Source: Filosporella fistucella (Eukaryota > Ascomycota > Leotiomycetes > Helotiales). From it: a stretch of DNA of 64,000 bases. The notes beneath the pieces are model-generated. The model was not told the origin of the DNA. It saw only the letters and a list, made by a program, of their open reading frames with translations, and ran no database searches. Each line of letters begins with the position of its first letter. Positions within the stretch are counted from its first letter, which is position 1. The stretch lies in the NCBI GenBank assembly GCA_030077755.1, contig JAQJZZ010000020.1:1302001-1366000 (forward strand). Direction: 5' to 3'. Below are positions 1 through 11,977 of this stretch, one piece after another. The position numbers and the translations under genes were made by a program.

Positions 1-1975
1 AGAGGTACATGTATCTAGCGTACATTACCTAGAGGTAAGATAGGTACCTCGGTAGGGTAAGGTATAGGTAGGTTTTGTCTCGCTGATAGAAAATCTAAAG
101 TCTGACTTGGTTTACGTATAGTCAGTACAAATGGTAGGTGAGTAGGTATGTCTCGGTTCCACAAGTAAGGTATCATTATTTGCATATATGATTAAGTACT
201 AGGTTGATGATTGTGTGCTGTGCCTTCCGTTCTCTCTCATCGGGTTCGATTCTGACCATTTTCCTGATGGCCGATGCGCACCTCAACATCCAGTTTGTAT
301 GTAAGATATTCACAACTAATTGTTCAAGACGTGTTAAAGATGGATGTAGGCCAAAGCGTTGATATTCAGAAACGAAGCGTACCTCCTTATGTACTGTACT
401 CTACTGTATGCTAAAGTACCCAGGTAGGGAAGCGAGGGAAGTAAGGTACTTGTAAACTTGACCAGCCCATGCCCCAGTTGATGACGTGCGGAGTGCGAGG
501 TGAAAGGTGGGTCTATGAGTTGATGGCTCGTGGCTACGTAGTACAGTACGGAGTAATGAGGTGGACTGCGAATAGGAGTTCGGGTGTGGTCTGATCTGCC
601 TGGGAAGCGGGAAGCAGGAAGCTTGGAATCGAAAATCAGAAGTTGGCTGGCTAGGTAGGCTGGGTAGGCTACGCTACGCTACAATCTACTAGGTAAGTAC
701 TAATACCTAAGGTATACTACGTAAGGGTACTCCGTCCGTTCTGGAGTGAAAACCGAACATGCGAGTACACTGTAACTGTGACTGTAACTGTAACTACAAG
801 TATAACCCCGTAACTGCCTTAGGTACCTTACTAGGCCAAGGAATTGATGTTCATGTTCTACAGGGGTATTGGTAGGTACTAGTACGAAGTAAGTCCCAAT
901 TGCCCTTCATCTCGGGAGTGACACTTTGATATGCCCCCTGATCATCACCCCACATTAAATGTGGGTGAAGGTGACAAAATAAACCTAACACCAACTACGG
1001 AGTCCAGTAGCTTGTCGCCGCCGAGATACCCACCTCAATCGTTTCCTCTATTACAGTATACAGCAAGTAGGAAGATGACCCTACTTTTACTACGGCAATT
1101 AGAATTTTTACAGGTATAGTTACAATTACATCTACATTTACAACTATAGCTACAGCCACAGCTACAGCTACATATAGCTATAGCTAGGTGCACACAAACA
1201 TCTACATAAGAGAAATGCCCACCTTATAGAGCTATCTGATACCTACCGTGCCGTGCACATGAGTGAACTTCAATTCTGTGCGTCGTTCAGCTAAAACAAT
1301 GACGTGTGGGTGGCATGGAGTGACCCGCCAAGCCACCTGCTCCTAGCAGACATTGTACTAAGGTACTTGGGTAGGGAGGGGCATGTGCTGATAGAAAGCA
1401 AAGCAAATGGCAGGTAAGCTGGCTCGGCTGGTAACCTGATACCTAGGTACCTACCATTCAATCCCAGTCGCACTACCTACATACTGTAGGTATCTTAGGT
1501 ACAAGCACAAGTACAAGTACAAATACACCAGACCATTCACACTCTTCTCATCACCGACCCATACCCATATCAAAGTAGGTACTCGGGGTACTGAATACTC
1601 AATACGCAATACTCAATAACCCCCTCACCAACCCCATCCCCAAACCCCAGCCACTTCCCCCTCCCCTCCCTTCTTCCCTCTGCTTATTATTATTAGCTCG
1701 TTTCCCCTCCTCTCCTCTTATTCCATTGCATTGCATTCCCACTCCTCATTCACTCACCTCACACTCACCTCATTTCTGTTCGTTTATCTTGTTCCCTCGT
1801 AACTGCCACTGCCTGCCTGCCTGCCCATCCTATTTCATCCTTCACAACTCCCTCTTTAATTCAATCCCGTCACAACAACCACCCAATTACTCTACCTTCT
1901 ACTCTCTCAATCGATCAGATCATCCATCTCACCCAAACGAAAACACTACCAAAATCAAATTTGCGTTCCAGCAGC
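1..1975. other. Intergenic region and promoter of the first gene
   Basis: I see no gene here. The stretch is rich in short GTACCT/AGGTAC and GTACAAGTAC-like palindromes (for example around 1441-1455 and 1500-1525) and carries a short run of GCTACA/AGCTAT units near 1141-1190. From about 1,600 to 1,975 it becomes a C/T-rich tract running into the start of the next gene, a usual core-promoter composition in filamentous fungi. Short ORFs here show no protein-like composition. Confidence 0.6.
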
Positions 1976-2604
1976 ATGGCTCAACCAAAATCCAAAGCCC
2001 CTCTCTACCTCGGCTTGGCCGCAGCTGGAGGAGTTGGCTATTATCTTTACACTGCTGGAGGCAATCCTAAGGTCGCCGAGAAGCAGTTCGAAAGTATGCT
2101 TGGACTGATTTCCCTGCCCAACACACCATCACGCCTTGTTCTCTCACCCTTCGCAGGCACTTCCACAGGCGCAACTTTTTACTAATCCGGAGAAAGGTGA
2201 CATTCACAGTGCTTCTGCAAAGATCAAGTCGGAAATTCCGGGTAGGGGTAAGGAAGTACAAAAAGAAGGCGAGAAATGGGCATCTGAAGCCGGCGCAAAG
2301 ATAGATTCTGCTGTAAGTCATATTGCTTGTTCACCATCACTCTGGTGTGCCTATACCTCTGGCATTCCGCTGTCTTTACTACTTGTCACCATGACGAACG
2401 GATTTCGAGTGGAATTGGGACTGACTGGCTCTTCAGGTTGAGAAGGGACGAGCGGAGTTGGCAAAGGCGGAAGGCAAATTTGAGCAATTTCGTCAAGATG
2501 CTAGCAAGGATGCCATGAAGAAGATCGATGCTGCCGACAGAAAAGTAGAGGAGGGTGCGTCGAAGGCGAAGAGCGGTATTTCGTCATGGTTCGGTGGCAA
2601 GTAA
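1976..2604 (+). CDS. Small membrane-anchored coiled-coil protein (calcofluor-white-hypersensitive-like)
   Basis: Three exons, 1976-2093, 2197-2312 and 2437-2604, give 133 residues. Intron 1 has a GTATGC donor and a TACTAAT branch site shortly before its AAG acceptor; intron 2 has a GTAAGT donor. Residues about 9-28 (LYLGLAAAGGVGYYLYTAGG) are a hydrophobic anchor. The rest is charged and helical, rich in Lys, Glu and Ala (KIKSEIPGRGKEVQKEGEKW), and ends in SWFGGK. Homologues in other Ascomycota are annotated as calcofluor white hypersensitive protein; I recall this name but cannot check it, and no biochemical role is established from sequence. The joined frame restores a continuous amphipathic domain, which supports the exon model. 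Confidence 0.8.
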
Positions 2605-3119
2605 ATTTGGGGCGACACATTGTATAGGCGAGGGGATAGGAAGGTGGGCTATCGAGTTCCATGAGGCGCAAAGCTATGGGTGATCCTTCACTGTCACCTT
2701 CGAATAATAATTTCCTGTTTGTCAATCTTAAACGAAATCAACCGATTGAGAATCTCAAGGTGAGTGCATACAATCGACAATACATACATCTCGACTGTTC
2801 TTCTTAGCAAAATCATCGTCCATGGTGAGGCATGAATGCCCACACCTCAAATATGAGAGCCAGTGCTCAAGGACAACAGTCACGATAGTGCGCCCAGACT
2901 TCTCAATGAGGACCGAGAAACATACTTGAACTCAGAGGATGCGAAGGATCAAGCGTGAACTCGCTGTGGATGACACCCAACTGCTATGATATCATTCTCT
3001 ATCCCTCTTGGACGTTCGTTCACTATATCTGTTTGGCGAGGACAGCTGAAAATGATGTGTAATAGAATGCTGGGGGTGTCATCCCAGAGCCTCTGAGACA
3101 GGTAAGTAGGCATGGATGA
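2605..3119. other. Intergenic between convergent genes
   Basis: This holds the 3' flanks of the coiled-coil gene (+) and the SET-domain gene (-). I see no ORF or RNA gene that I can support. Confidence 0.6.
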
Positions 3120-4138
3120 TTAAGCCTTCAATCTCAGAGCCTGCACAATTCTCAGAGTCTGTTGGTATAGCTCATGATCAGTACCCAAGCAGTCCTCTTC
3201 TACCTCCAAGCCTTTCTCTGCAGATACAAGCGCCTCTCCTATCGTTCCGTCCTCCTCATGCAACTTCGCAAGCTCCATGTATCTTGGGAATGATTTCAGC
3301 AGAGTTCTGGATAGATATGAAGAGATACAGGTTCTACTCACAATGTTGATAGCTCACGACCAGCGATACCTTGTTCTTTGAGAAGTTCGAGATACTGCTT
3401 TACTATTGCAATCTCCTTTGAAACAGAACGTGGAGTGGCTGGAGAGGCCTCCGCGTGATGCTTTAACACTACTAGCATAGCTCCTCGACTATGCTCTCCT
3501 TCAAGACCACGAAGTGAGTTCAAATCGCAAGCTGGACAATCACAGATGAATCCATAACCCTCCAACAACCGATTCTGACGCGTCTCTCTCATAGCACCAT
3601 GCTCATGCAGATAGCTCAACGAGATCTCTTCTCCGGCCACAATGTCTCTAGTGGCGTGAACGTTGAACTTTCCTTGGCCCTCGTGAAAGTTCCCTTGTGC
3701 ATTGGGTATACACGAATGATTGACCCTTGAGATTTCTGGAAACAAAGCTTGCTGATAATCTCTGCTTCCCAGATTAAAGGAGTTACTCCGGAAGATGCTC
3801 AAGACGGCGACATGATCCCAGATAGAGCCCCGGGTTCTCTTGGGGAGTGAGCCCCTCGCTCTACTCGTTAGATCTGAGCAAATTCGTTGCACGGTGTACC
3901 AAATAGCTTGGTTCCATCTCAACACCGATAACTCGTTCGTGACATGTGCCGACAGTCCCATTAACCTCTCCCGATCGTTCGCAGAGAGCCTTCTCGCCTG
4001 TGGGTAGATATCGCTTGCATCTTGACCAGCTCGAATCGCCAAAAGGGGCCGTTCAGAGAATATTCTGGTTCCTCTAGGAATCAGTCTATTGGCAAAGACA
4101 CCTAAGCCTTTGGAGCCTGCTGTTCGGATTTCATACAT
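3120..4138 (-). CDS. SET-domain protein, SMYD-like, with C-terminal helical repeat
   Basis: Two exons (3342-4138 and about 3120-3282) give 319 residues. The SET domain starts almost at the N-terminus (YEIRTAGSKGLGVFA, residues 2-16). It has the cofactor/catalytic motif NHSCIPN at 140-146, GEEISLSY at 169-176, and a post-SET cysteine cluster CDCPACD at 199-205. The C-terminal exon (ELAKLHEEDGTIGEALVSAE) resembles the TPR-like helices of SMYD proteins. The family methylates lysines on histones or other proteins; the substrate here is unknown. The zinc MYND finger of animal SMYDs is not seen. The intron boundary is uncertain: a 35-nt alternative also keeps frame, but the 59-nt choice ending CCCAAG is of more usual length. 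Confidence 0.82.
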
Positions 4139-4855
4139 TGCCGAAAAAAGGCTGTCGCGTGCTCACTCTCTCTGTGAAAAGACATGCATGCTGAGGTATC
4201 TGAGGTACTTAGGTATGGTACTGTACCTAGGGTGGACACGGAGAGTGGCGGTCATTTTTCACCGCGATTGAGGTGTGTGCTCTAGAAGCGGGCATCATGA
4301 AACCTTGATACAACAGGGCACGCACGTTGTAGGCGATTATGGTGGAAGGATGGAGGAATATATAATCAAGGAGAAAATATGCCAGCTCCAAAGTCCATAT
4401 ATGTTTCGATACATGCATTACCATGTTACACAAGAATCCACCATATCTAACACGTGCACGCCAGGCCAGCGGGTCGGGTGTGTGCTTGACCGGACCGAAT
4501 TAAAATATGTGCAAGTACCAATACCCGTATATATACCTACTCGTAAGGCAACTTATACTCATAGGTAAGGTACCTACTACCTAGGTAAGTATGTACCGAG
4601 TGTACAAGACTTGGAACCTTAGATACAGTCTGGAACCCATACGCCGAAATTGGAAAAGCGTGCACCCCACCTTTGCCTCACAATGTCAAAGCGCCAGCGA
4701 AGGCAGCATAATCGCATCCAAATGTGACTTTTCCACCTTCAAATGTGCATCGTCTACAGCTTCTCATTTCCATCATAGTATAAGCCTCACTTGAAGTTGA
4801 CCCTTTCCTCATATCTCAACTGCGAGCCACTCATCAATCGAGTTTAAAGGCCACA
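4139..4855. promoter_or_regulatory. Divergent promoter region of SET gene and PPOX-like gene
   Basis: This 717-bp region lies between two divergently transcribed genes. It contains the palindrome-type motif TACCTAGGTA (about 4563-4590) and similar GTACCT units near 4200-4230. No gene is supported inside it; the ORFs in it lack family resemblance. Confidence 0.5.
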
Positions 4856-5700
4856 ATGGGAGCTTTTTATGAAACCATCCCCAAATCTCTCATCAAGTGG
4901 ATCCTCGAACAAAAAGTGTTCTGGATCGCTACGGCCCCAATCTCCTCATCTGGGCATATCAATATCTCCCCCAAAGGCGGTCAATACTTTGGCATCATCG
5001 ACCCATCCACCTTCTGGTATATTGATCTTACTGGCTCGGGAATCGAGACTCTGTCTCATTTACACGAGCCTGGAAACGGAAGAATCACTGTTCTTTTCAA
5101 TGCCTTTGATGGACCACCCAAGATTGTCCGGCTTTGGGGGAAGGGTCAAGTGTTAGAGTTTGGGACGAGAGAGTTCAAGGAGTTTGTAAGCATGCACGAG
5201 GTCAATACAATTGCTGGCACAAGAGCGGTGATCGTGGTGCATATCCATCAGGTGGGAAGTTCATGTGGGTTTAGTATGCCGTTTTATGACTTCCGGGCTT
5301 TCAGATCGACGTTGAATGAATTTTTCGAGAAAAGGGTGAAGAGTGAGGAGGACGGCAACAAGGAGGACGGGATTGAGAGGTGAGTGGTAAGGCACATATC
5401 CCCGACGTGGAACTAATAAGAGTACCTAGGTACTGGGCTTTCAAAAACTCGAAGAGTATAGACGGGCTTGATGGCATGAAACGGGGCGTTGAAACTGCAC
5501 AGAGGGGGAATGTCCAGCCGATTAAGAAGATGGTTGGCCTGTACGCTGCCTTGACAGAGAGAAAACCAAGGAAGTTCAATCCGGGAGCCGTTCAACAAAT
5601 GGCAATCGTTGCAATTCTTAGCTTTTTGATTGGCGTATGCCTGGCTTTGTTAGCCGTTTTGAACCTTGCCCCAGGAACCATCGAGAGATTAAGATTATAA
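4856..5700 (+). CDS. Pyridoxamine 5'-phosphate oxidase-like flavin protein with C-terminal membrane helix
   Basis: Two exons, 4856-5379 and 5430-5700, give 264 residues. The 50-nt intron (GTGAGT...CCTAG) joins IER to YWAFKNS, which recreates the family motif RYWAFKNS. The N-terminal half is a split-barrel FMN-binding domain (WIATAPISSSGHINISPKGG, then GNGRITVLFNAFDGPPKIVRL) typical of fungal PPOX-family proteins. Its exact substrate is not known. Residues about 228-250 (AIVAILSFLIGVCLALLAVL) form a hydrophobic helix, so the protein is probably tail-anchored. The splice acceptor lies inside a perfect 14-bp palindrome, AGTACCTAGGTACT (5421-5434). It is convergent with the histidine phosphatase gene. 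Confidence 0.85.
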
Positions 5701-6070
5701 TGGTAATCCCAATAGATTTTGCATTATCGTGGGTATGACGAGTACAGAGATCGGGTCTTCCCAGCAAGTTCGTTGTGCAGAGACAGGAAGGAACGGACAC
5801 TTCATCCCGTCTTGTAATATCAATTCAAAGTTGAATCTGTTCGCAATACCCATCAAGCTGGAGAGGGGGTGGGATGGAATTCAAACCATCGAGTTGAAGA
5901 GGCTAGCTCGACACGGAGCACTATGTCGATATTGCATGCTTATCCGTCTGGCAGGGTGGAGACTTCACTTTATGTGGTTTAGGTCCGTTGACAGAACGAT
6001 GGTTTAGTAAATTGTTGACATGAAATGCTTGAACTCTCTATTACCTTCTCGCTTCCTCGAACACACCAAG
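5701..6070. other. Convergent intergenic spacer
   Basis: This 370-bp stretch separates the 3' ends of the PPOX-like gene (+) and the histidine phosphatase gene (-). No gene or structured RNA is seen. Confidence 0.6.
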
Positions 6071-7611
6071 TCAAAGTTGAGGAGGCGCCGTGCAAGTGGG
6101 CACTTCTTCCCAAGGAGCGCTCTTCGCTGGGGGTGGTGCTCCTCTAACCATTTCCGCCTTGACCAATACTGGAATAACTTGTCCAGTACCCAGCGCAAAC
6201 TCTCGGTGCCCCAGAACTGTCCGATAATTTAGCACTACATTCATACTAGTTGTCCATTAAGTTTGTTACCTCGTAACATGGAACTTATTTGTCCCGAGTG
6301 GCTTGATATGCTGATCCAAGTATTTCGGTCTGTCGAAAAAACATCATCAAGGACTTTCTTTGCCCGCTGGTCCTGTGCTTCGTTGGTTTCTCGCAGCCTA
6401 TTTCAAAATTCAGCACACTTCTTCTCCGAAGTCTGGTGTCGATAGATACTACTTCACGATGGAACAACGATCAATGAGAAGTTCCAAGGACGTACCTGGC
6501 ATTCCAGAGGGGGTCCTCCTCTCTGAAACCCTCTTCGAAAGGCCAGTCCGGGTAATTTTGTTGAATGATTGCTTTGTTGCTTCTTCTATCGCATGTATGC
6601 ACCTAGTTTGCTCCGGTTTAGCCCCATGGACTCAAAGGTATACACAAGCGATATGTGTTGAGTATAATTCTTCGTGAAGAACCTGTCGATGAGAATAGAA
6701 TATTTTGACGAGTTTCGGATATTTAGGAAGGAGAGGGGATGCTACTAACGCCGATTGCCTCCCTGAATAACTCTTTGATCGTAGGGATAAATGGTTTATG
6801 TGGGGGAAGATCGAGGGTTGAGAAAGTCACAAATGCTGTAGCCATGCAGCGAAGCAACGGACTCGTGTAGTAAGATTCTGGGGTGGGTATCTTCTGGACA
6901 GATATTTCTGAGCGCCACTAGTATTCATCAGTACAACGCTGTAATAGTGCCAGCAAACAGCTTTACAACACGAGCTAGGGGAGCCCTGAAATTAGCCCCT
7001 AAAATAAATAGGAAGGAGAGTAAAGTGAGCAATTACGAAGTCATTGGCTTTTTCAGCTTGTGCGATGCCCACCGGGGTGAGCAGGGCATCTGACCAAGTG
7101 ATTGTCCCATTGCCGTCTTGGTGAGACCAGTAGCACTACAGGTGGTTAGCCACATATGGTGAGTTGGGCGAGAGAAGAACGAACATCCCAAGCTTTCGTA
7201 CCATAAAAGTGCTCAGCGACGTTATGATAGCCTTCGCCATGTCTTCCCACTAGAAGTTGTCAATAAAGATCCAACGACGGAACAGAGCCTACAAACTGAA
7301 CAAAACCTTATACTGAACATCCGAGGTGCTCTCATCGTTTAGATGGGCAACTTGGCGTTCAAACCGTTGCCATTGGGTTTTTGCCAAGTCCGGCTCGAAA
7401 GCTGATTCTGATTTATATTTCTGCTCTACCAAGCCAAAGTTTGAACGAGTCTGTGGTGTGTCAGCGTGTTTTGAGGATGGCGCGTGGAGATTGCACCAAC
7501 GTAATCGAAAGTGTTTGGATCAGTGAATGGTTCATCTTGCAGAAAGTATCCAAGAACAGTAGAATATTTGAAAATGGACGACGGTTCGGGTCCTGGTGTC
7601 TCCCCCATCAT
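6071..7611 (-). CDS. Phosphoglycerate mutase-like histidine phosphatase, eight exons
   Basis: No long ORF reveals this gene; I assembled it from conserved motifs. Exons are 7501-7611, 7297-7450, 7185-7249, 7037-7135, 6750-6917, 6496-6602, 6270-6397 and 6071-6216, all in phase, giving 325 residues. Family landmarks appear in order: FKYSTVLGYFLQDEP, SNFGL, the catalytic GRHGEGYHNVAE (His92), GTKAWDCYWSHQDGNGTITW, TPVGIAQAEKANDFW, CDRRSN, the second catalytic histidine in SHSGQ (His268), then LGHREFALGTGQVIPVLVK. Fungal members are annotated as phosphoglycerate mutase family proteins, but most are phosphatases of unknown substrate. Introns are 47-147 nt with GTTGGT, GTTTGT, GTTCGT, GTAATT, GTTAGT, GTACGT and GTAACA donors. 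The start at a Met-Met pair is the least certain point; an upstream exon is possible. Confidence 0.85.
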
Positions 7612-9994
7612 GATCCAGAAGGCAACTATCACCGTCGCTACAAACAATAAGGGGCTATTATCAAGAACATCAGTGACAGGATCAAAGGGACGTATGAAAG
7701 CGCACACTTACACAAGATAATTTATGCGGCAGACAGTCCTCCGCATTCCGTATGGCTGATCTGATAAATGCCTAGCAAGGCTAGGAATCCATTCTCCTCA
7801 AAAGTTTCGCCAGGTTGAATAGAACTGCTTGAATTCGATAGCAGAGAGGACACTTCACGTGAAACCAATACTCGATTACCTCCTCTTGAAAGACCGCAGA
7901 TAGCAAGATGAAGCGATTCAGAACTCGGGGAGCTGAAGACCGAACTTCACGTGAAGGAAGACGTGTCAGCTACGGGTGCAATTCCACCTCAGTAGTCCCG
8001 TTTAGAAGCCTGAGGCAGCAAGTAAATACTGCTGCTGGAGCTGCGCGAGGCGCTCATGGGCTCCAGCTTCCAGGTTTCATGTCCAGTGCTCAGGCTCCCA
8101 CTAGGTAGGTAACTACTTGTAACTACCTCCTCTCGCTACTTCAGATCCGAGTCGGGTCAAGTGAACCTACCTGGAAGGTAGATACCTACCCCAGGATGAC
8201 CCGGGCCGTGCCTGGGTGCCCTACAGGTGAGGTGATATCCATGGATTCATACCTTCCATTGTGGATCTGATACTGGCTGCCTGAAAGCCTGAAAGATGAG
8301 ATGGATCGTTATCAGTAAAGTGCAGGTGCAGAACGGAAGCGGAAAGCAAGAGAAGATCTCCACAAGCGAATGGAGATCGTATCAAGACATGGATCATGGA
8401 TTGGTGAAGCGAAACTCAAGCAGCTGTGTTGAAGTTTGAGGTGGCCGAGGTGGTGGTGGAGTGGAACTGGAGGCCCTGAACCTGGAAGCTGGCCGAAGCC
8501 ACAATGATGTAACCAAAAATTATGTTCAAGCCCAGGATGAAAATCAATTCAAGTCCACCAAGTCCACTCAAAATACTCTACTCGGTAGGTACACACCTAG
8601 GTACCGTATGGACTGCACAAGACATGTATAGTACAAGTACACTTACGGATATTGAGGCGAGGTGGAGCTTGATCTTATGAAAGAAAAGGTACCTACGTCA
8701 TTGCCATTTCTCCAGACTGCCTAGGTATCCCTGTCTACGGGAAAGCAGGCAAGGTAGCCACTGCTCCTCCCTTGCTTTTCAGCCACAGCTACTTTCGAAC
8801 TACATTGCCCCAGCAGCTAACTTAGCTCAAGTGGGTACTTTGGAACAGTACGGTACTGTACCTACTACTTACCTTATCTTAATATACCAAGATACGTAGG
8901 TCAATGGTCGACAGGTAAGCTTGTGTGAAGAGAATGACACTACCTAGGATACAAGCACATGTCCGAAGAGGACAAGTACCTCTCGTCCTGTTGAGAGATA
9001 GGAGGTACCTATAGTACCCCAAGCTTCTTGAACATTTCCTGTGTCCAAGCTACACTCGGGATATTCCTTGGCTGAAAGGATGGGAATACTCCGTACGGGG
9101 TAGGAGTTGAATGGCATTGAGGATGGATCATCTCGCAAACAGAAGAGAGCAACACTTCAAACAAGTGAGGGCAAGGAAGATGGGTAATTATAATACTCGT
9201 ACATGTATATACACGTACGATGGATATAGTAAGGTACTGTCCTCACATATCTTCTATTAGGCAGGTGGAATCGTATTTTGTGCATGGCCATATCATCTTT
9301 ACTTCCAATGACTACTAAGAAGAAGCTGTGGATGTACAGGCACAGTGCAGTGCGCAAGTTACTTGACTACTGAATGGACTTTCAATTGTACTTGTACCTG
9401 CACTTGTACAGAACTTGTATTTGGTATCGCTTGTAGAGTACCCCGGCACGTCATCGTAGATACCTAGGTACGGCTTGTCCCAAGTGAGAGCTACGGCTCA
9501 TTTCCATTCACATCACGGTTACAAACAGTTCCCATCTTGCCTTGCATTGTCTTGCTTGCCCTGGCACACCAGCCACCAGCCACCAGTCACCAGCCACCTT
9601 CCTTCCCACTCCTCCGCTCTCCTTCCAAGTTGTGGTGGTCGAGGTCATTGTCATAGTCTACGTCTACATCGAACCTACGTCGTCCTGGACCGACTGGACA
9701 TGGTTCTGGCCCTGGCACTGTTCCGACCTTTTACCTTACCATACCTCACTTTACCTTCCCTACCCATACCTACCTACCCTACCGCTCCCATTACCTACCT
9801 AGTCGCTGGCTTAGTCCTAGTCATGTGTATTTCCATATAAACCTTCGTCCGCTTCACCTCCTCTTCCCTTTCATCCACCCACCTACCATATTCACTTTAT
9901 TTACACAACACCATTCACAGTCATAGTGGCATCAATTCAAGTCTTAGAAGAACCTCCCATTCAAATTTTCAACCAGCCGCACACTTTCGCAATC
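7612..9994. promoter_or_regulatory. Long divergent intergenic region with twin TTCACGTGAA sites
   Basis: This 2.4-kb region separates the histidine phosphatase (-) from the DUF1761-like gene (+). Two identical 10-bp palindromes TTCACGTGAA lie at 7854-7863 and 7946-7955, i.e. 243 and 335 bp upstream of the phosphatase start; CACGTG is the core bound by bHLH factors such as Pho4 and Cbf1 in yeast. From 8,100 on, GTACCT palindromes recur (8585-8609, 9461-9470). From about 9,530 the strand is C/T-rich up to the next start codon. I see no gene. Confidence 0.5.
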
Positions 9995-10925
9995 ATGTCT
10001 CTTCATTGTATGTATTCGATTTTCTCTACTCTGTGAAACCCTTTCGCTTGCACTTCCAACCCCGCAAACCGGTGATGACATCAGTCAACTTTGTCGGCTT
10101 CTGCAAAACGCATTCGATTTTGATTCAATTTCGATCCGATTGCAATTGCGAATCATGCATGTTATGACCGATCTCGAAGGTTGAGTTTCGATATATTATA
10201 ATCAATCAAAAGTGCAACCAGTGGTAGACATTGATTATCATATCCTTGTTCCATTCCTTCCTCTCGCCTATTCCAAGTCTGCAGCTTCCAGCTGCCAGCT
10301 TCTCATTTCTCATCTGCCCTCATTTTCTTGTAATGACTGCTAGCTGACCTCCGTCTGCTTAGATCTCCCTCCCGTAAAGCCATCCGCCATTGCACTCGGC
10401 ACCGTCTTCAACCATGCAGCTTCTCTTGCTGTTCTCGGCCCAGTCTTCGGTGACACCTACCACCGTGCCCTCTCTGCCAACTCGAAAGAGGAGTTTGTGA
10501 AGTCGAAGGAAGCTGCATCCGCCGCCGCTGCATGGGGAACCTCCCTTGTCGGCAGTGCTGTCCAGTCATATGGTGTTGGTGCTTTGATTAATGCCACTGG
10601 AACTCTGAGCTACAAGGGCGCCGCCTACTTGGGATCTTTGATCTTTATGGCTAGCTCTGCTCCTTCGGTATGTACATCTCCCTCCTGGAACAGATTAAAC
10701 CATACTAGTGTGATTGTGAACAGATGCTAAATGAAACAGTTCATCGCCCAGATTTTCACTGAGAAGCGTCCTCTAGATACTGTCGCTGTTGGTGCTCTCG
10801 CCCGTGGTAAGCATTCTTTCGTCTTCACACTCCAGTATTATCTCTAAGTATCTCCAGTTTTCGAAACCGTCGGGCTTTCATTGTTCCTGACCTGGTGGGG
10901 CACTCACACAAACCCATTTGAGTGA
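9995..10925 (+). CDS. DUF1761-like small integral membrane protein
   Basis: Four exons, 9995-10007, 10363-10667, 10740-10806 and 10858-10925, give 150 residues. The first exon is only 13 nt (MSLH plus one base), followed by a 355-nt intron with GTATGT donor and GCTGAC branch site. The protein has several hydrophobic stretches: SAIALGTVFNHAASLAVLGP near residues 12-31, AYLGSLIFMASSAPS near 90-105, and ETVGLSLFLTWWG near the end. It also contains the conserved-looking segment GVGALINATGTLSYKGAAYLG. The layout fits fungal proteins assigned to DUF1761, a membrane family of unknown function. The family name is from memory; the exon structure is well supported because every junction keeps frame. 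Confidence 0.75.
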
Positions 10926-11977
10926 GCATGAAAACGTCAATTAGAAGGAATCAGGAGTTGTCGATAATCGGCAGTGTACCAATTTACATCCAAACAAGCC
11001 ATGGCTTTTTATTTACTAGTCAACCAATGGATTTATCTGTGAAATATGATATGCGCAGATATGCGTCTAAAATTACGTGATATTAATATCTGCGTCGCTT
11101 CCTCTGCTATTCCTGTGCGAGTACTGTGCTACCAGCGGGAATCATACACGGACAAATCTTTATACGTCAAGGTAAGCCGAGGGTTTGAACCCAGTAATTG
11201 CATGTCTTGCATGGGTTTATTCCATTAACTGTATATAGTGGAATGGTTGTTGTTCGTGATTTAAAAGGTGAAATGAACAAGCAGCTGAGACAGTTGCTGA
11301 TAGTTAGTCATTAAGAGATATGCGGCCGGACGTAGTACCTGGCTCTGGGTCCGTGACCTTAGACTAGAATATATGCAATGGGTTGAGAGAAACAGGTAAT
11401 GGTTACAGAGTGACATTCGTACTGGGTAGTAGAAACCATCTCGAAAATTGATTTTCCAGGAGAGATAACGTAATTGCGAACTTTCTTGTAATTCTATTTC
11501 TCGGGTATTATCGACGTAAAACATCATTTATTTGCATGTTCCACCTTGTATATAATTTTGATAAGAATCATAGTTGATCTAGATCGCATAGACGATGAGG
11601 TGAGAGTTGTATTCATTCTACCATTACAGGGACCACCAATGCTAATATTGATGTGCATTATACTGAAAGATTCCTTGATCTTTCTTAAGAGGTGTACAAG
11701 GCTTATTGGCATATACTTGTCATTCCTTCAGGAATAAGGTTTATTCGAAGAAGCTTTTATCTGATATCAAAACCAGCGTTTCTGAGCCAGAAACCACAGA
11801 TACTATTACTAGCTGGTTCGGGTTACAAAGCACTTCTGTTATATTTCTAACTGCACGTATGATATAGTATAATGCCTACCAACGCCACCCAGGTCTCTTC
11901 CCCATTTGTAGCACTCCCACTAGTGCTCCAACTGGTTTGGATGGTGTAATGTATCATGTCACAATCTATATATAGCT
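10926..11977. other. Convergent intergenic region
   Basis: One kilobase between the 3' ends of the DUF1761-like gene (+) and the aminotransferase gene (-). It is moderately AT-rich. A GGGTTTGAACCC near 11,181 looks like a tRNA T-loop but has no flanking cloverleaf. Nothing else is recognised. Confidence 0.55.

Noticed and set aside
235..256. GGTTCGATTCT resembling a B box
   Set aside because: Adjacent bases do not pair as a T stem and no upstream D-arm is seen.
7426..7707. 93-codon minus-strand ORF as a separate small gene
   Set aside because: It is exon 1 of the eight-exon histidine phosphatase plus read-through into intron 1.
11173..11195. GGGTTTGAACCC resembling a tRNA T-loop/B box
   Set aside because: The flanking bases do not form a T stem, and there is no A box or acceptor stem at the right distance.
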